From positions 1-54,489 of the forward strand of contig QKJP01000028.1 in NCBI GenBank assembly GCA_003249255.1: a stretch of DNA of 54,489 bases, in the 5' to 3' direction. A model generated the notes under the pieces. That model had not been told where the DNA came from. It was given only the letters and a program-made list of their open reading frames with translations, and did not search any database. Made by a program: the position numbers and the translations under genes. Positions 23,616-31,409 of this stretch are shown here, in pieces. Positions within the stretch are counted from its first letter, which is position 1; each line of letters opens with the position of its first letter. The DNA comes from Bacteroidales bacterium (GTDB taxonomy: Bacteria > Bacteroidota > Bacteroidia > Bacteroidales > Marinilabiliaceae).

Positions 23616-26090
23616 ATGCAAAAGCGAACTGCCGTAATATTTTTTGTGGGATTTTTTTTCCAATTATTTTCATATTCTGTCTTTTCTCAAACCATTACTG
23701 TTAATCCTTATATTCAAAGATATTTAGGTGATGTATCCGACTTAGATCGAAGCAAGTATTTTACCACCCATGAATCTGGTGATTATGATGAGGTGGCTGC
23801 TTTTCGCACCGAGTACGATGTGTATAAAGGTCGTGGATTTTGGGGACCATTTGGTTATGCCAAAAATCGTACAGGTGTTGTGGGTGAGTATTTAGATGAT
23901 AAGGTTGGCAATACTGCCATTCGTAATGTTACCCGTTACATTGCAACAGAGCACCCCGGTAATGTTTTTAAAATTGGCTTAGATACTGAGAAAGCTGCTA
24001 ATTGGGCAGCTGAATACTACAAAAACTACGTTGGCGATGCTGGGCGTCCTGAGTTTTACGAGCCTATGAATGAGCCTTTTGTGCATAGTAAAGATTTTTG
24101 TAACAACTCTTACGACCCAGTCTGCAATGCTCAAGCCAGAACCGAAATGGCTCAATTATTTAATGCAATTGGTGCAAGCATAAAAGCAACGCCCGAGTTG
24201 GCAAGCATGAAGGTGATCGGTTATGCATCGGCTTATCCATCTTACGAGTTAAATGATTTCTCTCATTGGATTGATCGTACCAAATTGTTTATTGATATTG
24301 CCGGGTCTAATATGGATGGGATATCGACTCACTTATACGATGGTATTAATGTAACTGGTGAAAGTACCGTACGCTCAGGCAGTAACTCTGAAGCTATTTT
24401 GGATTTAATTGAAGCCTACAATTACATCAAGTGGAGTAAAGTTCCTAATCATGCCATTACCGAATATGGTGGGATAGAGTCGGGCTATCCTGCCGAATAC
24501 AGCGACATGAAGAGTGTTCAGTCGGTTAAATCGATGAATCACCTTCTGTTTAATTTTCTCGAACGTCAGAATAATCTCTTAATATCCATTTCTTTTACCA
24601 GTGGAAAAGCAGAATGGCATTTAACCGAAGCCAATAATTATCAGCCCTATGGTGCTGTTCTGTGGCGACCCGAGAATCTTGGCGAAGCTGTTCCAACCGG
24701 TTGGGTGTACACTGCTCGAGTTCTGTTTTACGATTTATGGAAAGGGGTTAAAGGTCAGCGAGTGTATGTAGATTCAGATCATCCGGATGTGCAAGTGCAG
24801 GCTTTTAAGGATGAAAATAAAGTTTTTGTAGCGCTTAATAATTTAAACGAATCAACGCTTACAGTTAATACGAATGTGTTAGTAGAACCTACATTGGTTG
24901 AAAACGTTGTTTGGCGATCATTAAAAATTTATAATGATACCGATCCTGTGTATCAAGCGGAAACGAGCGCAACGCCATTAGAAAATGTTACGTTAATTCC
25001 CGGCGAGACGGTTGTTTTGCAATACAACCTCAAGCAAAGTCTTGAAGTAAAGAATGTCATTCGTCTTAAGAAATATTATACCGATAAGTATTTACAAGCC
25101 ATTACTGCCAATAACGCCATGTCTTTTACCTTTAATAAGGTAGAAACCGGTAGCGGTAAAGCAGTATTACGCATGGCAATAGGTCGAAAGCACAACGTGT
25201 CTAAGCAACCTGTTATTACAGTTAATGGAAACCAAGTAAGTGTGCCAACAAACTGGAAAGGATATGACCAGGCTAACCGTGCTGATTTCTTTGGAACCAT
25301 TGAAATTCCTGTGCCAATGGAGTATTTAAAAGAAAATAATACTGTTACAATAAGCTTTCCGGATAACGGTGGTCATTTGTCCTCCTTAATATTGATGGTG
25401 GAAAAACTGGATCAGGATACTTATGCTGCACAGGATATCATCATCGAAGCAGAAGATTTTAATGCCACCGGTGGAACTTATGAGGATTCTAATGTTGGCT
25501 TTGGCGTAAAAGCCGACGGAACATATATGTCATGGGTAAACAAGGGAGATTGGTCCGAATATACTTTTACTGTTCCGAAGGCCGGCAGTTACGATATTTC
25601 TTATTTCATATCATCTCCTCATAGCAATTCACAGATTTTTCTATTGGTGGATGATCAAGCAATAGCTAATGATGAGGTGCCAAATAATGGTGACTGGTTC
25701 GATTTTCAAAAGTTAGAATCTCAGTCCAAGGTATCTTTATCGGCAGGTGAGCATAAATTAACCCTAAAGGCAGATCCAACTAATGTTTGGCAATGGAATT
25801 TAGATAAGATCATATTTACTTCAAACAGTGATGTGCCAACAAAATCTTTCGAAGAAAACGCATCTAAGCTCATGGTGTATCCAAATCCAATGGGAGATGA
25901 AGTTATTGTCCAAGCAGAAGAAAGTATTAAAAGCATAGAGCTGTGTACTGCTAATGGCGTTAAAGTGATATCAAAAAAATGCCATGCACCATCAACCAGA
26001 ATGAATACGAGTTCCTTGTATCAAGGAATATACCTTCTTGTGGTAGAATTGGAAGATGGCAGCCGAAAGCTTGTGAAGCTTAAGAAATAA
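23616..26090 (+). CDS. GH86 family beta-agarase/porphyranase with CBM6 and T9SS domain
   Basis: 824 residues. A signal peptide (about 1-25) is followed by a GH86 (beta/alpha)8 catalytic domain (about 28-400). Its motif YEPMNEPFVH carries the candidate acid/base E153, and ITEYGG carries the candidate nucleophile E283. A beta-sandwich region follows (about 400-600), then a CBM6-like module (about 609-735; IIIEAEDFNATGG to WNLDKIIF) and a T9SS sorting domain (about 755-824; VYPNPM). GH86 enzymes cut the beta-1,4 bonds of agarose or porphyran inside the chain. Which of the two is cut here cannot be told by eye. It should act at the cell surface. The GH117 enzyme at 34.5 kb would complete breakdown of the oligosaccharides. 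Confidence 0.93.
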   Translation: MQKRTAVIFFVGFFFQLFSYSVFSQTITVNPYIQRYLGDVSDLDRSKYFTTHESGDYDEVAAFRTEYDVYKGRGFWGPFGYAKNRTGVVGEYLDDKVGNTAIRNVTRYIATEHPGNVFKIGLDTEKAANWAAEYYKNYVGDAGRPEFYEPMNEPFVHSKDFCNNSYDPVCNAQARTEMAQLFNAIGASIKATPELASMKVIGYASAYPSYELNDFSHWIDRTKLFIDIAGSNMDGISTHLYDGINVTGESTVRSGSNSEAILDLIEAYNYIKWSKVPNHAITEYGGIESGYPAEYSDMKSVQSVKSMNHLLFNFLERQNNLLISISFTSGKAEWHLTEANNYQPYGAVLWRPENLGEAVPTGWVYTARVLFYDLWKGVKGQRVYVDSDHPDVQVQAFKDENKVFVALNNLNESTLTVNTNVLVEPTLVENVVWRSLKIYNDTDPVYQAETSATPLENVTLIPGETVVLQYNLKQSLEVKNVIRLKKYYTDKYLQAITANNAMSFTFNKVETGSGKAVLRMAIGRKHNVSKQPVITVNGNQVSVPTNWKGYDQANRADFFGTIEIPVPMEYLKENNTVTISFPDNGGHLSSLILMVEKLDQDTYAAQDIIIEAEDFNATGGTYEDSNVGFGVKADGTYMSWVNKGDWSEYTFTVPKAGSYDISYFISSPHSNSQIFLLVDDQAIANDEVPNNGDWFDFQKLESQSKVSLSAGEHKLTLKADPTNVWQWNLDKIIFTSNSDVPTKSFEENASKLMVYPNPMGDEVIVQAEESIKSIELCTANGVKVISKKCHAPSTRMNTSSLYQGIYLLVVELEDGSRKLVKLKK

Positions 26091-26113
26091 TCAGATTGTG
26101 AATAGATGTGGTG

Positions 26114-26144
26114 CACCTAACAGGTTTTTAAAATCTGTTAGGTG
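26114..26144. repeat. Palindromic intergenic repeat, copy 2
   Basis: The arms CACCTAACAGGTTTT and AAAATCTGTTAGGTG form a near-perfect hairpin between the convergent GH86 and nitroreductase genes. It is the second copy of the palindrome at 21693-21725. Confidence 0.7.
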
Positions 26145-26152
26145 TTTTGATT

Positions 26153-26701
26153 TCAAGGGGCTGATGATTTTCCAACGGCCTGAGTGTAAATGATATTTTC
26201 AAAATCGTTTAAAGCCATAATGTTATGTAGTTTTTCTCGGTTTACCAGCCCAATAACTGCTGTATTCAAATTGGCTGATGCACAATATAAATACACATTT
26301 TGACTAATGAATCCGGTTTCTGTTCCAGCCACAAATAATTTACGGCTATCATCGGTTCCAACGTAGCCTTTTAGTTTAGAATAATCAGAAACATATATTA
26401 ATCCTACCGGCATATTTTTCATCATTTTCTGATTCGTCAGATGTTCTCTTATATCCATCTCTTTTTTTAATATGAGCAGATGCTTCTTTTCATTGTATTC
26501 ATAAAGTCCTGTGCATAAGGCAATGTATACTTTTATGGTTTGAGAATTTCTACCTGAAGGCACTGTTCTTCGGCTTTTACTTTTTGGGGTTCCTAGCATG
26601 GTTTGTCCACATGCAGCCCATAAAAGGTTTGAGATTTCTTGAATAGACAAATCATCATCTTTCCACTTTCGTTTTGTTCGTCGTAGTTGCAATGCTTTCA
26701 T
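26153..26701 (-). CDS. SagB/nitroreductase-family protein, N-terminus apparently lost
   Basis: 182 residues from the first ATG. The family pattern is clear: MKALQLRRTKRKW, IQEISNLLWAACG, TVPSGRNSQ, and a C-terminal GLVNREKLHNI region. It is an FMN-dependent nitroreductase fold of the SagB/ThcOx-like group. The reading frame continues upstream of the ATG with ISLPEPQKDLSFPL, which is exactly the segment these proteins have before the first helix. However, it then meets a stop (TAA) about 27 codons upstream with no ATG, GTG or TTG in between. Relatives in Bacteroidota are usually exported and start with a signal peptide. So this gene has probably lost its start and leader. It may still be made from the internal ATG. 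Confidence 0.75.
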   Translation of the reverse strand: MKALQLRRTKRKWKDDDLSIQEISNLLWAACGQTMLGTPKSKSRRTVPSGRNSQTIKVYIALCTGLYEYNEKKHLLILKKEMDIREHLTNQKMMKNMPVGLIYVSDYSKLKGYVGTDDSRKLFVAGTETGFISQNVYLYCASANLNTAVIGLVNREKLHNIMALNDFENIIYTQAVGKSSAP

Positions 26702-26901
26702 TAGTGGAAAGCTTAAGTCTTTTTGTGGTTCCGGAAGCGAAATATAGTCTGTCTTGTTTGATAATGTATATTAATCCAAGTAAAACTAAAGTACTTTAAA
26801 AAGCTTTTCGTTATCGATACGCTACTTTTTTAAAAAGATCTTTAGAAGGGGCTGTTTAGTAGGTTATTGCAGCTTAAGCTAGGGGAGTGTACAATAAAAA
26901 A

Positions 26902-26923
26902 CCCAGTGTCAACGGACACTGGG
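26902..26923 (-). terminator. Intrinsic terminator of the 26958-28528 gene pair
   Basis: CCCAGTGTC (26902-26910), loop AACG, GACACTGGG (26915-26923). On the minus strand it is followed by a T run (TTTTTTATT), 35 nt beyond the stop of the upstream gene. Confidence 0.85.
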
Positions 26924-26957
26924 CAATACTTGTCTTTTTTTATTTCATTCGAGTTGT

Positions 26958-27971
26958 TTATAAAAGAACTCCCCATTCAGTAACATAAAAGCCACTTCGC
27001 TCGAATGTTGGAATAGCAGGTGTTTCTAATTCAATTTTTTGTTCAACGTCAAAGCCTTCTATTAAATAGAAAAGTCTCATTATTTTATCCGGAGAAGTGG
27101 AAAAATCCAATGATATCGCTTTATCAATCTCTACATTTGTTTGCGGGTAAATAACATAATACGCTTTGTCTTTAAAAAGTGGAATCCAGTATTCAATGAA
27201 ATCTGTAATTTCTTGTTCACTAAAACCATAATCGGCCAAATTAGATTTGAAAAACTGAGTAAGACCTGCCTGCTTCACCTGCCATCCGGCTTTAGTTTGC
27301 CACACAGATGGCTGATAACTTTCATAGAATAAGTAGGTATATTCATCATCAATTTTTCCATCAGGCTCTACCGTTACATCCCAACCGGTATTATAGTCCG
27401 GAATAGAGGTTATAATATTTCCACCTTGAGGGAAAGAGAGGTTGACGGATAGTTGCATTTTTTCTGTTGGGTAAATGTAGATGTTTGGTTTCATTGCAAT
27501 ATTGTGGTAGGTATATACTAGATTACCATAAACAGTATCGGTAGCGTTTATTGCATAGGCCCTTATAAGTAAATCAGTTCCCAGAGGCATATCTGTAACT
27601 GTAGCAAAAAAAGTGATGTCATCCGTATCGGATACGATTTTTGAGTCTGCAAAAGTAGGTTCGTGGTCTGGACTGCTGTAAATAAACCCTTTCTCAATAA
27701 TATCTCCACTTGTATTTAATGTGATGGTGCCACTTAAAACAAAAGAGTCTTCTGACTGATACTCCGGGAAATTGGTTCGTACTTGTAGCTCTCCTGCTGT
27801 AGCGGGGTTGTAAAATATGATACTGTCAACTTGAGTATCTACATTGTATTGACCCACCACTTCACCATTTTTCATGATGTACATGGTTTCATTTTGTGCA
27901 AAAATGGATGAAAGTGATAGAATAAAAGTAAAAACGATTGCTGCTTTCTTAATAATATTTATTGGTTTCAT
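26958..27971 (-). CDS. Secreted protein with KPNIYIYP motif, unknown function
   Basis: 337 residues. It has a signal peptide (about 1-25, ending IFAQ) and then a short lead (YIMKNGEVVGQYNVDTQVDSIIF) seen at the start of many secreted Bacteroidota proteins. A fibronectin/Ig-like region follows (about 60-155; GFIYSS, IRAYAINATDT). The rest is a conserved domain opening with KPNIYIYPTE (about 160-337). Proteins with this K-P-x-I-Y-x-Y-P start are widespread, but I know of no assigned function. It lies 14 nt after a small T9SS protein gene on the same strand and shares its terminator, so the two form an operon. It has no sorting domain of its own. Confidence 0.78.
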   Translation of the reverse strand: MKPINIIKKAAIVFTFILSLSSIFAQNETMYIMKNGEVVGQYNVDTQVDSIIFYNPATAGELQVRTNFPEYQSEDSFVLSGTITLNTSGDIIEKGFIYSSPDHEPTFADSKIVSDTDDITFFATVTDMPLGTDLLIRAYAINATDTVYGNLVYTYHNIAMKPNIYIYPTEKMQLSVNLSFPQGGNIITSIPDYNTGWDVTVEPDGKIDDEYTYLFYESYQPSVWQTKAGWQVKQAGLTQFFKSNLADYGFSEQEITDFIEYWIPLFKDKAYYVIYPQTNVEIDKAISLDFSTSPDKIMRLFYLIEGFDVEQKIELETPAIPTFERSGFYVTEWGVLL

Positions 27972-27985
27972 ATTGGATTCGGTGT

Positions 27986-28528
27986 CTATTGTTTGATAAT
28001 TTTTGATGTTTTAATCTCTGTTTCGGTCGCATAACGGCATAAGTAAATACCACGGGGTAGCTGACCTAAATTTAGTTTTACAATGCCGGTTTCATTGATT
28101 TTCTGTTGTTGCACCACTTTACCTTCTAGGGAATGGATGCTTATAATACCAGCTCTATTTTCAGAGTTTGATAAATCAATGTTAAGTACATCGCCTACAG
28201 GATTTGGATAAGTAACCAAGTTAGCGGTGCTAAATTGAGTTTGCTCCTCTAAGCCCACTGTAAAATCATAGAAGTTTAAGTTTTTTAAACCATTTAAAGC
28301 ATAATCATAGTTGCTATTGTAGGTTGACCAAACTGTCGCCCTACCCGAAGAGAAGGTGATCTTTCGGATGTTTTTTAGATCGTGTTTAGCCTGTGATCCG
28401 TTATCTTTCGGTAGGAAAAGGCTTTGTGCAGTTAGTGAAGAAAGGGAAAAGGTAAAAGTTAAGAGAGTAGTCACGCCCAAACTTTTCACTTTCAACTTTC
28501 TACTTTTTTTTCTGTGTTTGCTTTGCAT
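27986..28528 (-). CDS. Small T9SS sorting-domain protein
   Basis: 180 residues. An unusually basic leader (MQSKHRKKSRKLKVK) precedes the hydrophobic part of a signal peptide (to about 35). A short middle region has the D-L-K-N-I-R-K-I-T-F motif common in Bacteroidota proteins before a sorting domain. The last 75 residues are a T9SS sorting domain (TYPNPVGDVLNIDL to KTSKIIKQ). It contains almost nothing but export signals and so may be a surface scaffold or the remains of a larger protein. First gene of a two-gene operon. Confidence 0.8.
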   Translation of the reverse strand: MQSKHRKKSRKLKVKSLGVTTLLTFTFSLSSLTAQSLFLPKDNGSQAKHDLKNIRKITFSSGRATVWSTYNSNYDYALNGLKNLNFYDFTVGLEEQTQFSTANLVTYPNPVGDVLNIDLSNSENRAGIISIHSLEGKVVQQQKINETGIVKLNLGQLPRGIYLCRYATETEIKTSKIIKQ

Positions 28529-28861
28529 AATGCATCTTGTATAAAATTGAAAATATTTACTGTTTATTACAGGTATAATGTTGTTGTTAGTCTTCTTTGT
28601 TGATCACCAATTAGTTATCGGAAAATGTGCTAGTTAGTGAGGAGCTATAAAATTAGTGAAATATTGTTCATAAACAATGTTATATGGTTTTTTATGTATA
28701 GTGTAATCAGAATGCCAACTGTTTGAATTAGTTTATTAACCCAACTAAAAAAAGCATGACAATAATAGCAGCTATAGGTGCCAGTAACCAACAGGAGCTG
28801 TAGAAGTTGGGGATTATCAGTTAAAAGTGTATCTAAATCTGTTTGAGAATGTCATTAATGC
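28529..28861. other. 333-nt intergenic region with no recognisable feature
   Basis: It separates two minus-strand genes. No coding frame with family resemblance, no clear hairpin and no repeat were found. It should contain the promoter of the two-gene operon to its left. Confidence 0.4.
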
Positions 28862-30139
28862 TCAATTTAATGCAACATAAGAATCTATTCCAGACTTTAA
28901 CTCAATATCTTTCACACAACCATTGCCTAAAAACTCAATCCGTAGACCTACAATTTCACCAATGGATGGAGGAGATGCTATTTTTAGAATGGTATCATTG
29001 TTAAGTATTAAAAAAGTCGAATCCTTTTTAGCATCCATTTTAAAAGAATTCCATTCGCGGTCAATTACTTCAAAAGCTGAAAGGTCATTGGTTTTTCCGC
29101 TAATTTGGTAATCGCTCAGATAAATGGTTCCAATGGTACCGGAGCATCCTGTATTAGACAGAGAAATTAAATGACCGGATTGGTTTCCTCTTAATTCAAT
29201 TTGAACATGACTACAGTCTAAAAAGTTTTGGCGAAAAATAGGCTTAAAGTTCATAGAGAAGTTAAAGGATGTTCCATTAACATTGAAATCAGATTGATTT
29301 CTATAATAAACGCGATAGGGTTTTATCGAATCAATACCCATATTTTGCAGGTAAGATAAATCTGCACAAAGTAAATCTTTGTTCCAAAAATTCATCGAGT
29401 CGATGCGTATGTTGGTCGCCTCCTGTAAAGCAAAGCCTTCCCATCCATCGGTATGGATAATAATTTGTATTTTTTTTAATTCCTGAAAATTTTCATCTAA
29501 TAATCGAACATCGTATAAGTCTTTGTAATAATAGGTGTGAGATACTACACCTGAATCATTTTCGAGTTTCGTAATTTCAGCGGTTTTAGATGCATCCGTT
29601 GGTATATCATCCCAGTCGATATAGAATGGTCCCTGACCTTTGGGAACAGTATAGTGCATAAATGTTGTGTGAGGAATTTGATTCCCGATGAGGTTTTTAC
29701 CTACCAATGAAATGTTCTCTACCTGAGGAGTTTCTTCATTCGAATAAAAAAGTTGTGTTATTGCAATGAAAATTAGACCTATTAAAACAACTCCAATAAG
29801 CTTAACATACATTTTTTTTGTGCTTTCAACTATTAGGGGAGTTTGCTTAGTTTTGGGGCGTTTGGTGTATGTGTCTCTGTATTGATACCAGTTATCGTAG
29901 CCAAGAAAAATGGCTAAGGCGTTTTTGGTATCCAGTTGTGGATTATAAACTTTTTTGTAATCTGTAGATTTTCCGAATAATCGCCGAATAGAAGAAACAC
30001 TCAACGAAATGTCAGTTTTTTCGAGCAGTAGTTCACTTAGCTCTGTAAACTCGCGATTCGTCCAGTTAAGGCTATCTCCCCATTGAAGTTTATCTTCAAT
30101 TTCTTTTAAACAAAGTTGAAGTATGTCGTGCTCAGTCAT
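28862..30139 (-). CDS. Membrane protein with cytoplasmic HTH-like domain and periplasmic PKD-like region
   Basis: 425 residues. Residues 1-90 form a DNA-binding-like domain common in Bacteroidota (NWTNREFTELSELLLEKT, then VSSIRRLFGK, then ALAIFLGYDNWYQY). A basic stretch (TKRPKTKQ) and one membrane helix (about 110-130; LIGVVLIGLIFIAITQ) follow. The rest (about 135-425) is periplasmic. It has a PKD-like part (FYIDWDD to YYYKDLYDVRLLDE) and a jelly-roll-like C-terminus with paired Cys. There is no kinase. It could be a one-component transmembrane sensor-regulator, perhaps for the agar-linked genes around it. Its ligand and targets are unknown. Confidence 0.75.
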   Translation of the reverse strand: MTEHDILQLCLKEIEDKLQWGDSLNWTNREFTELSELLLEKTDISLSVSSIRRLFGKSTDYKKVYNPQLDTKNALAIFLGYDNWYQYRDTYTKRPKTKQTPLIVESTKKMYVKLIGVVLIGLIFIAITQLFYSNEETPQVENISLVGKNLIGNQIPHTTFMHYTVPKGQGPFYIDWDDIPTDASKTAEITKLENDSGVVSHTYYYKDLYDVRLLDENFQELKKIQIIIHTDGWEGFALQEATNIRIDSMNFWNKDLLCADLSYLQNMGIDSIKPYRVYYRNQSDFNVNGTSFNFSMNFKPIFRQNFLDCSHVQIELRGNQSGHLISLSNTGCSGTIGTIYLSDYQISGKTNDLSAFEVIDREWNSFKMDAKKDSTFLILNNDTILKIASPPSIGEIVGLRIEFLGNGCVKDIELKSGIDSYVALN

Positions 30140-30234
30140 AAAATCACAATCTAGTAGCTAATTGCAAAATAACAATTTATTTTAGCGAATCTAAAATAGT
30201 AAAGTGCTAATGAGAATATGTGTAAAATGACATT

Positions 30235-30915
30235 TTACATCTCAAAATTAAAACCCTTCTTAATCATCTCACCGTATTTTTCTTTGTTGAAATGAAACAA
30301 GCGAGCCGAACGATGTGCCACACCTTCCTGTTTTTTGTTGGATTCTTCCAATATTCCCATTTTAAGAATTTTACGGCGGAAATTTGATTTGTCAAAAGTC
30401 GTGTTTAAGATTGCTTCATACAACCTTTGCAGGGCTAACAGAGGAAAAGCGGTTGGGAGTAAGTTAAAACCAATCGGTTCAATACGAATTCGAATTCTTA
30501 AACTTCTTAAAGCATGTTCAATAATTTTTTTATGGTCAAATAGCAAATCTGGTAAGTCGTAAACATTTACCCATTGGATATCACAGTCACCTTTTTCTAA
30601 AGTTAATTGGTAGTTACCGGGTTTAACCAATGCATAGTAGGCAATCGTTATAACCCTTCTTTCAGGGAAACGGTCTACCGCACCGAAGGCTCCTAATTGT
30701 TTCATAAAGACATTCACACCAGTTCTTTCTTCCAAAATTCGTTCTGCTGCTTTGTCAATGTCTTCATCGTATTTAATAAACCCTCCGGGTATTGCCCAAA
30801 GGTCTTGGTTTTTATGCTCTTCCCTTTTTAGTAGCAAGACCTTCAATTGGTCATCTTCGAACCCAAAGACTACGGGGTCTACAGAAAGTGGATCAATAAT
30901 GTTTGTATTATTCAT
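30235..30915 (-). CDS. Nudix-like transcriptional regulator (AraR/NrtR type)
   Basis: 226 residues. The N-terminal Nudix fold (about 8-145) keeps the shape GGFIKYDEDIDKAAERILEERTGV. The catalytic Nudix box REUxEExGU reads RILEERTGV, so two of the acidic metal ligands are gone. A winged-helix domain follows (about 155-226; FRRKILKMGILEESN, AHRSARLFHFNKEKY). This arrangement matches the sugar-responsive Nudix regulators of Bacteroidota, where the dead Nudix fold binds an effector and the C-terminus binds DNA. The xylose genes 5 kb downstream make a pentose-related effector likely. It is transcribed alone on the minus strand. Confidence 0.88.
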   Translation of the reverse strand: MNNTNIIDPLSVDPVVFGFEDDQLKVLLLKREEHKNQDLWAIPGGFIKYDEDIDKAAERILEERTGVNVFMKQLGAFGAVDRFPERRVITIAYYALVKPGNYQLTLEKGDCDIQWVNVYDLPDLLFDHKKIIEHALRSLRIRIRIEPIGFNLLPTAFPLLALQRLYEAILNTTFDKSNFRRKILKMGILEESNKKQEGVAHRSARLFHFNKEKYGEMIKKGFNFEM

Positions 30916-31409
30916 ATTTGCAGATGACTTATTGAAAGTCAGATTATAGTAAGTTGAAAAGGCATAAAGGTAATGAAAAGTTTTTTTGAAGTGGAGTTGC
31001 CATGGAGAAGAGAGACGACAGTATTAAGTCATCTTAATCTTTTTTAGTGAAGTTAGTTTTTAAAATCAGATTCTTAAAAAAACAATGTTGTCATGAAAAA
31101 GCGTTTTTCTATGTCTAGTTCAAAGTAGGCTAAATAGTGATCATTAATGCTGTTCTTTTTTATTAAATGAGGAAAGTGCAGTTGGACTTGGTGATTTTTC
31201 ATTTGTTCTAAAGTGGTTGAATATAAAATAGATGGAGGTTTGGAAAAAAATGGAAAGGCCTTGAATAAGTATGAAAAACTTTGAAAAGACTATGAATATT
31301 ATTTGGAATAACTTTTCAGTGGTGAGGACATACATTTGGCGGTATAATGATAATTCAAGAATGGCTTCTTTTATTAAAAAGTTAAGTTTAACTGTTTAAA
31401 GTATTCGAT
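30916..31409. other. 494-nt intergenic region between divergent genes
   Basis: It separates the Nudix regulator from the frameshifted CBM6 gene. A 63-codon frame at 31144-31335 on the minus strand is Phe- and Ile-rich, has no family resemblance and is probably chance. No strong promoter match or hairpin was identified. Confidence 0.4.

Noticed and set aside
31144-31335. 63-codon minus-strand frame in the gap before the frameshifted gene
   Set aside because: Composition is AT-driven (Phe, Ile), there is no homology signal and no sign of a leader or promoter.
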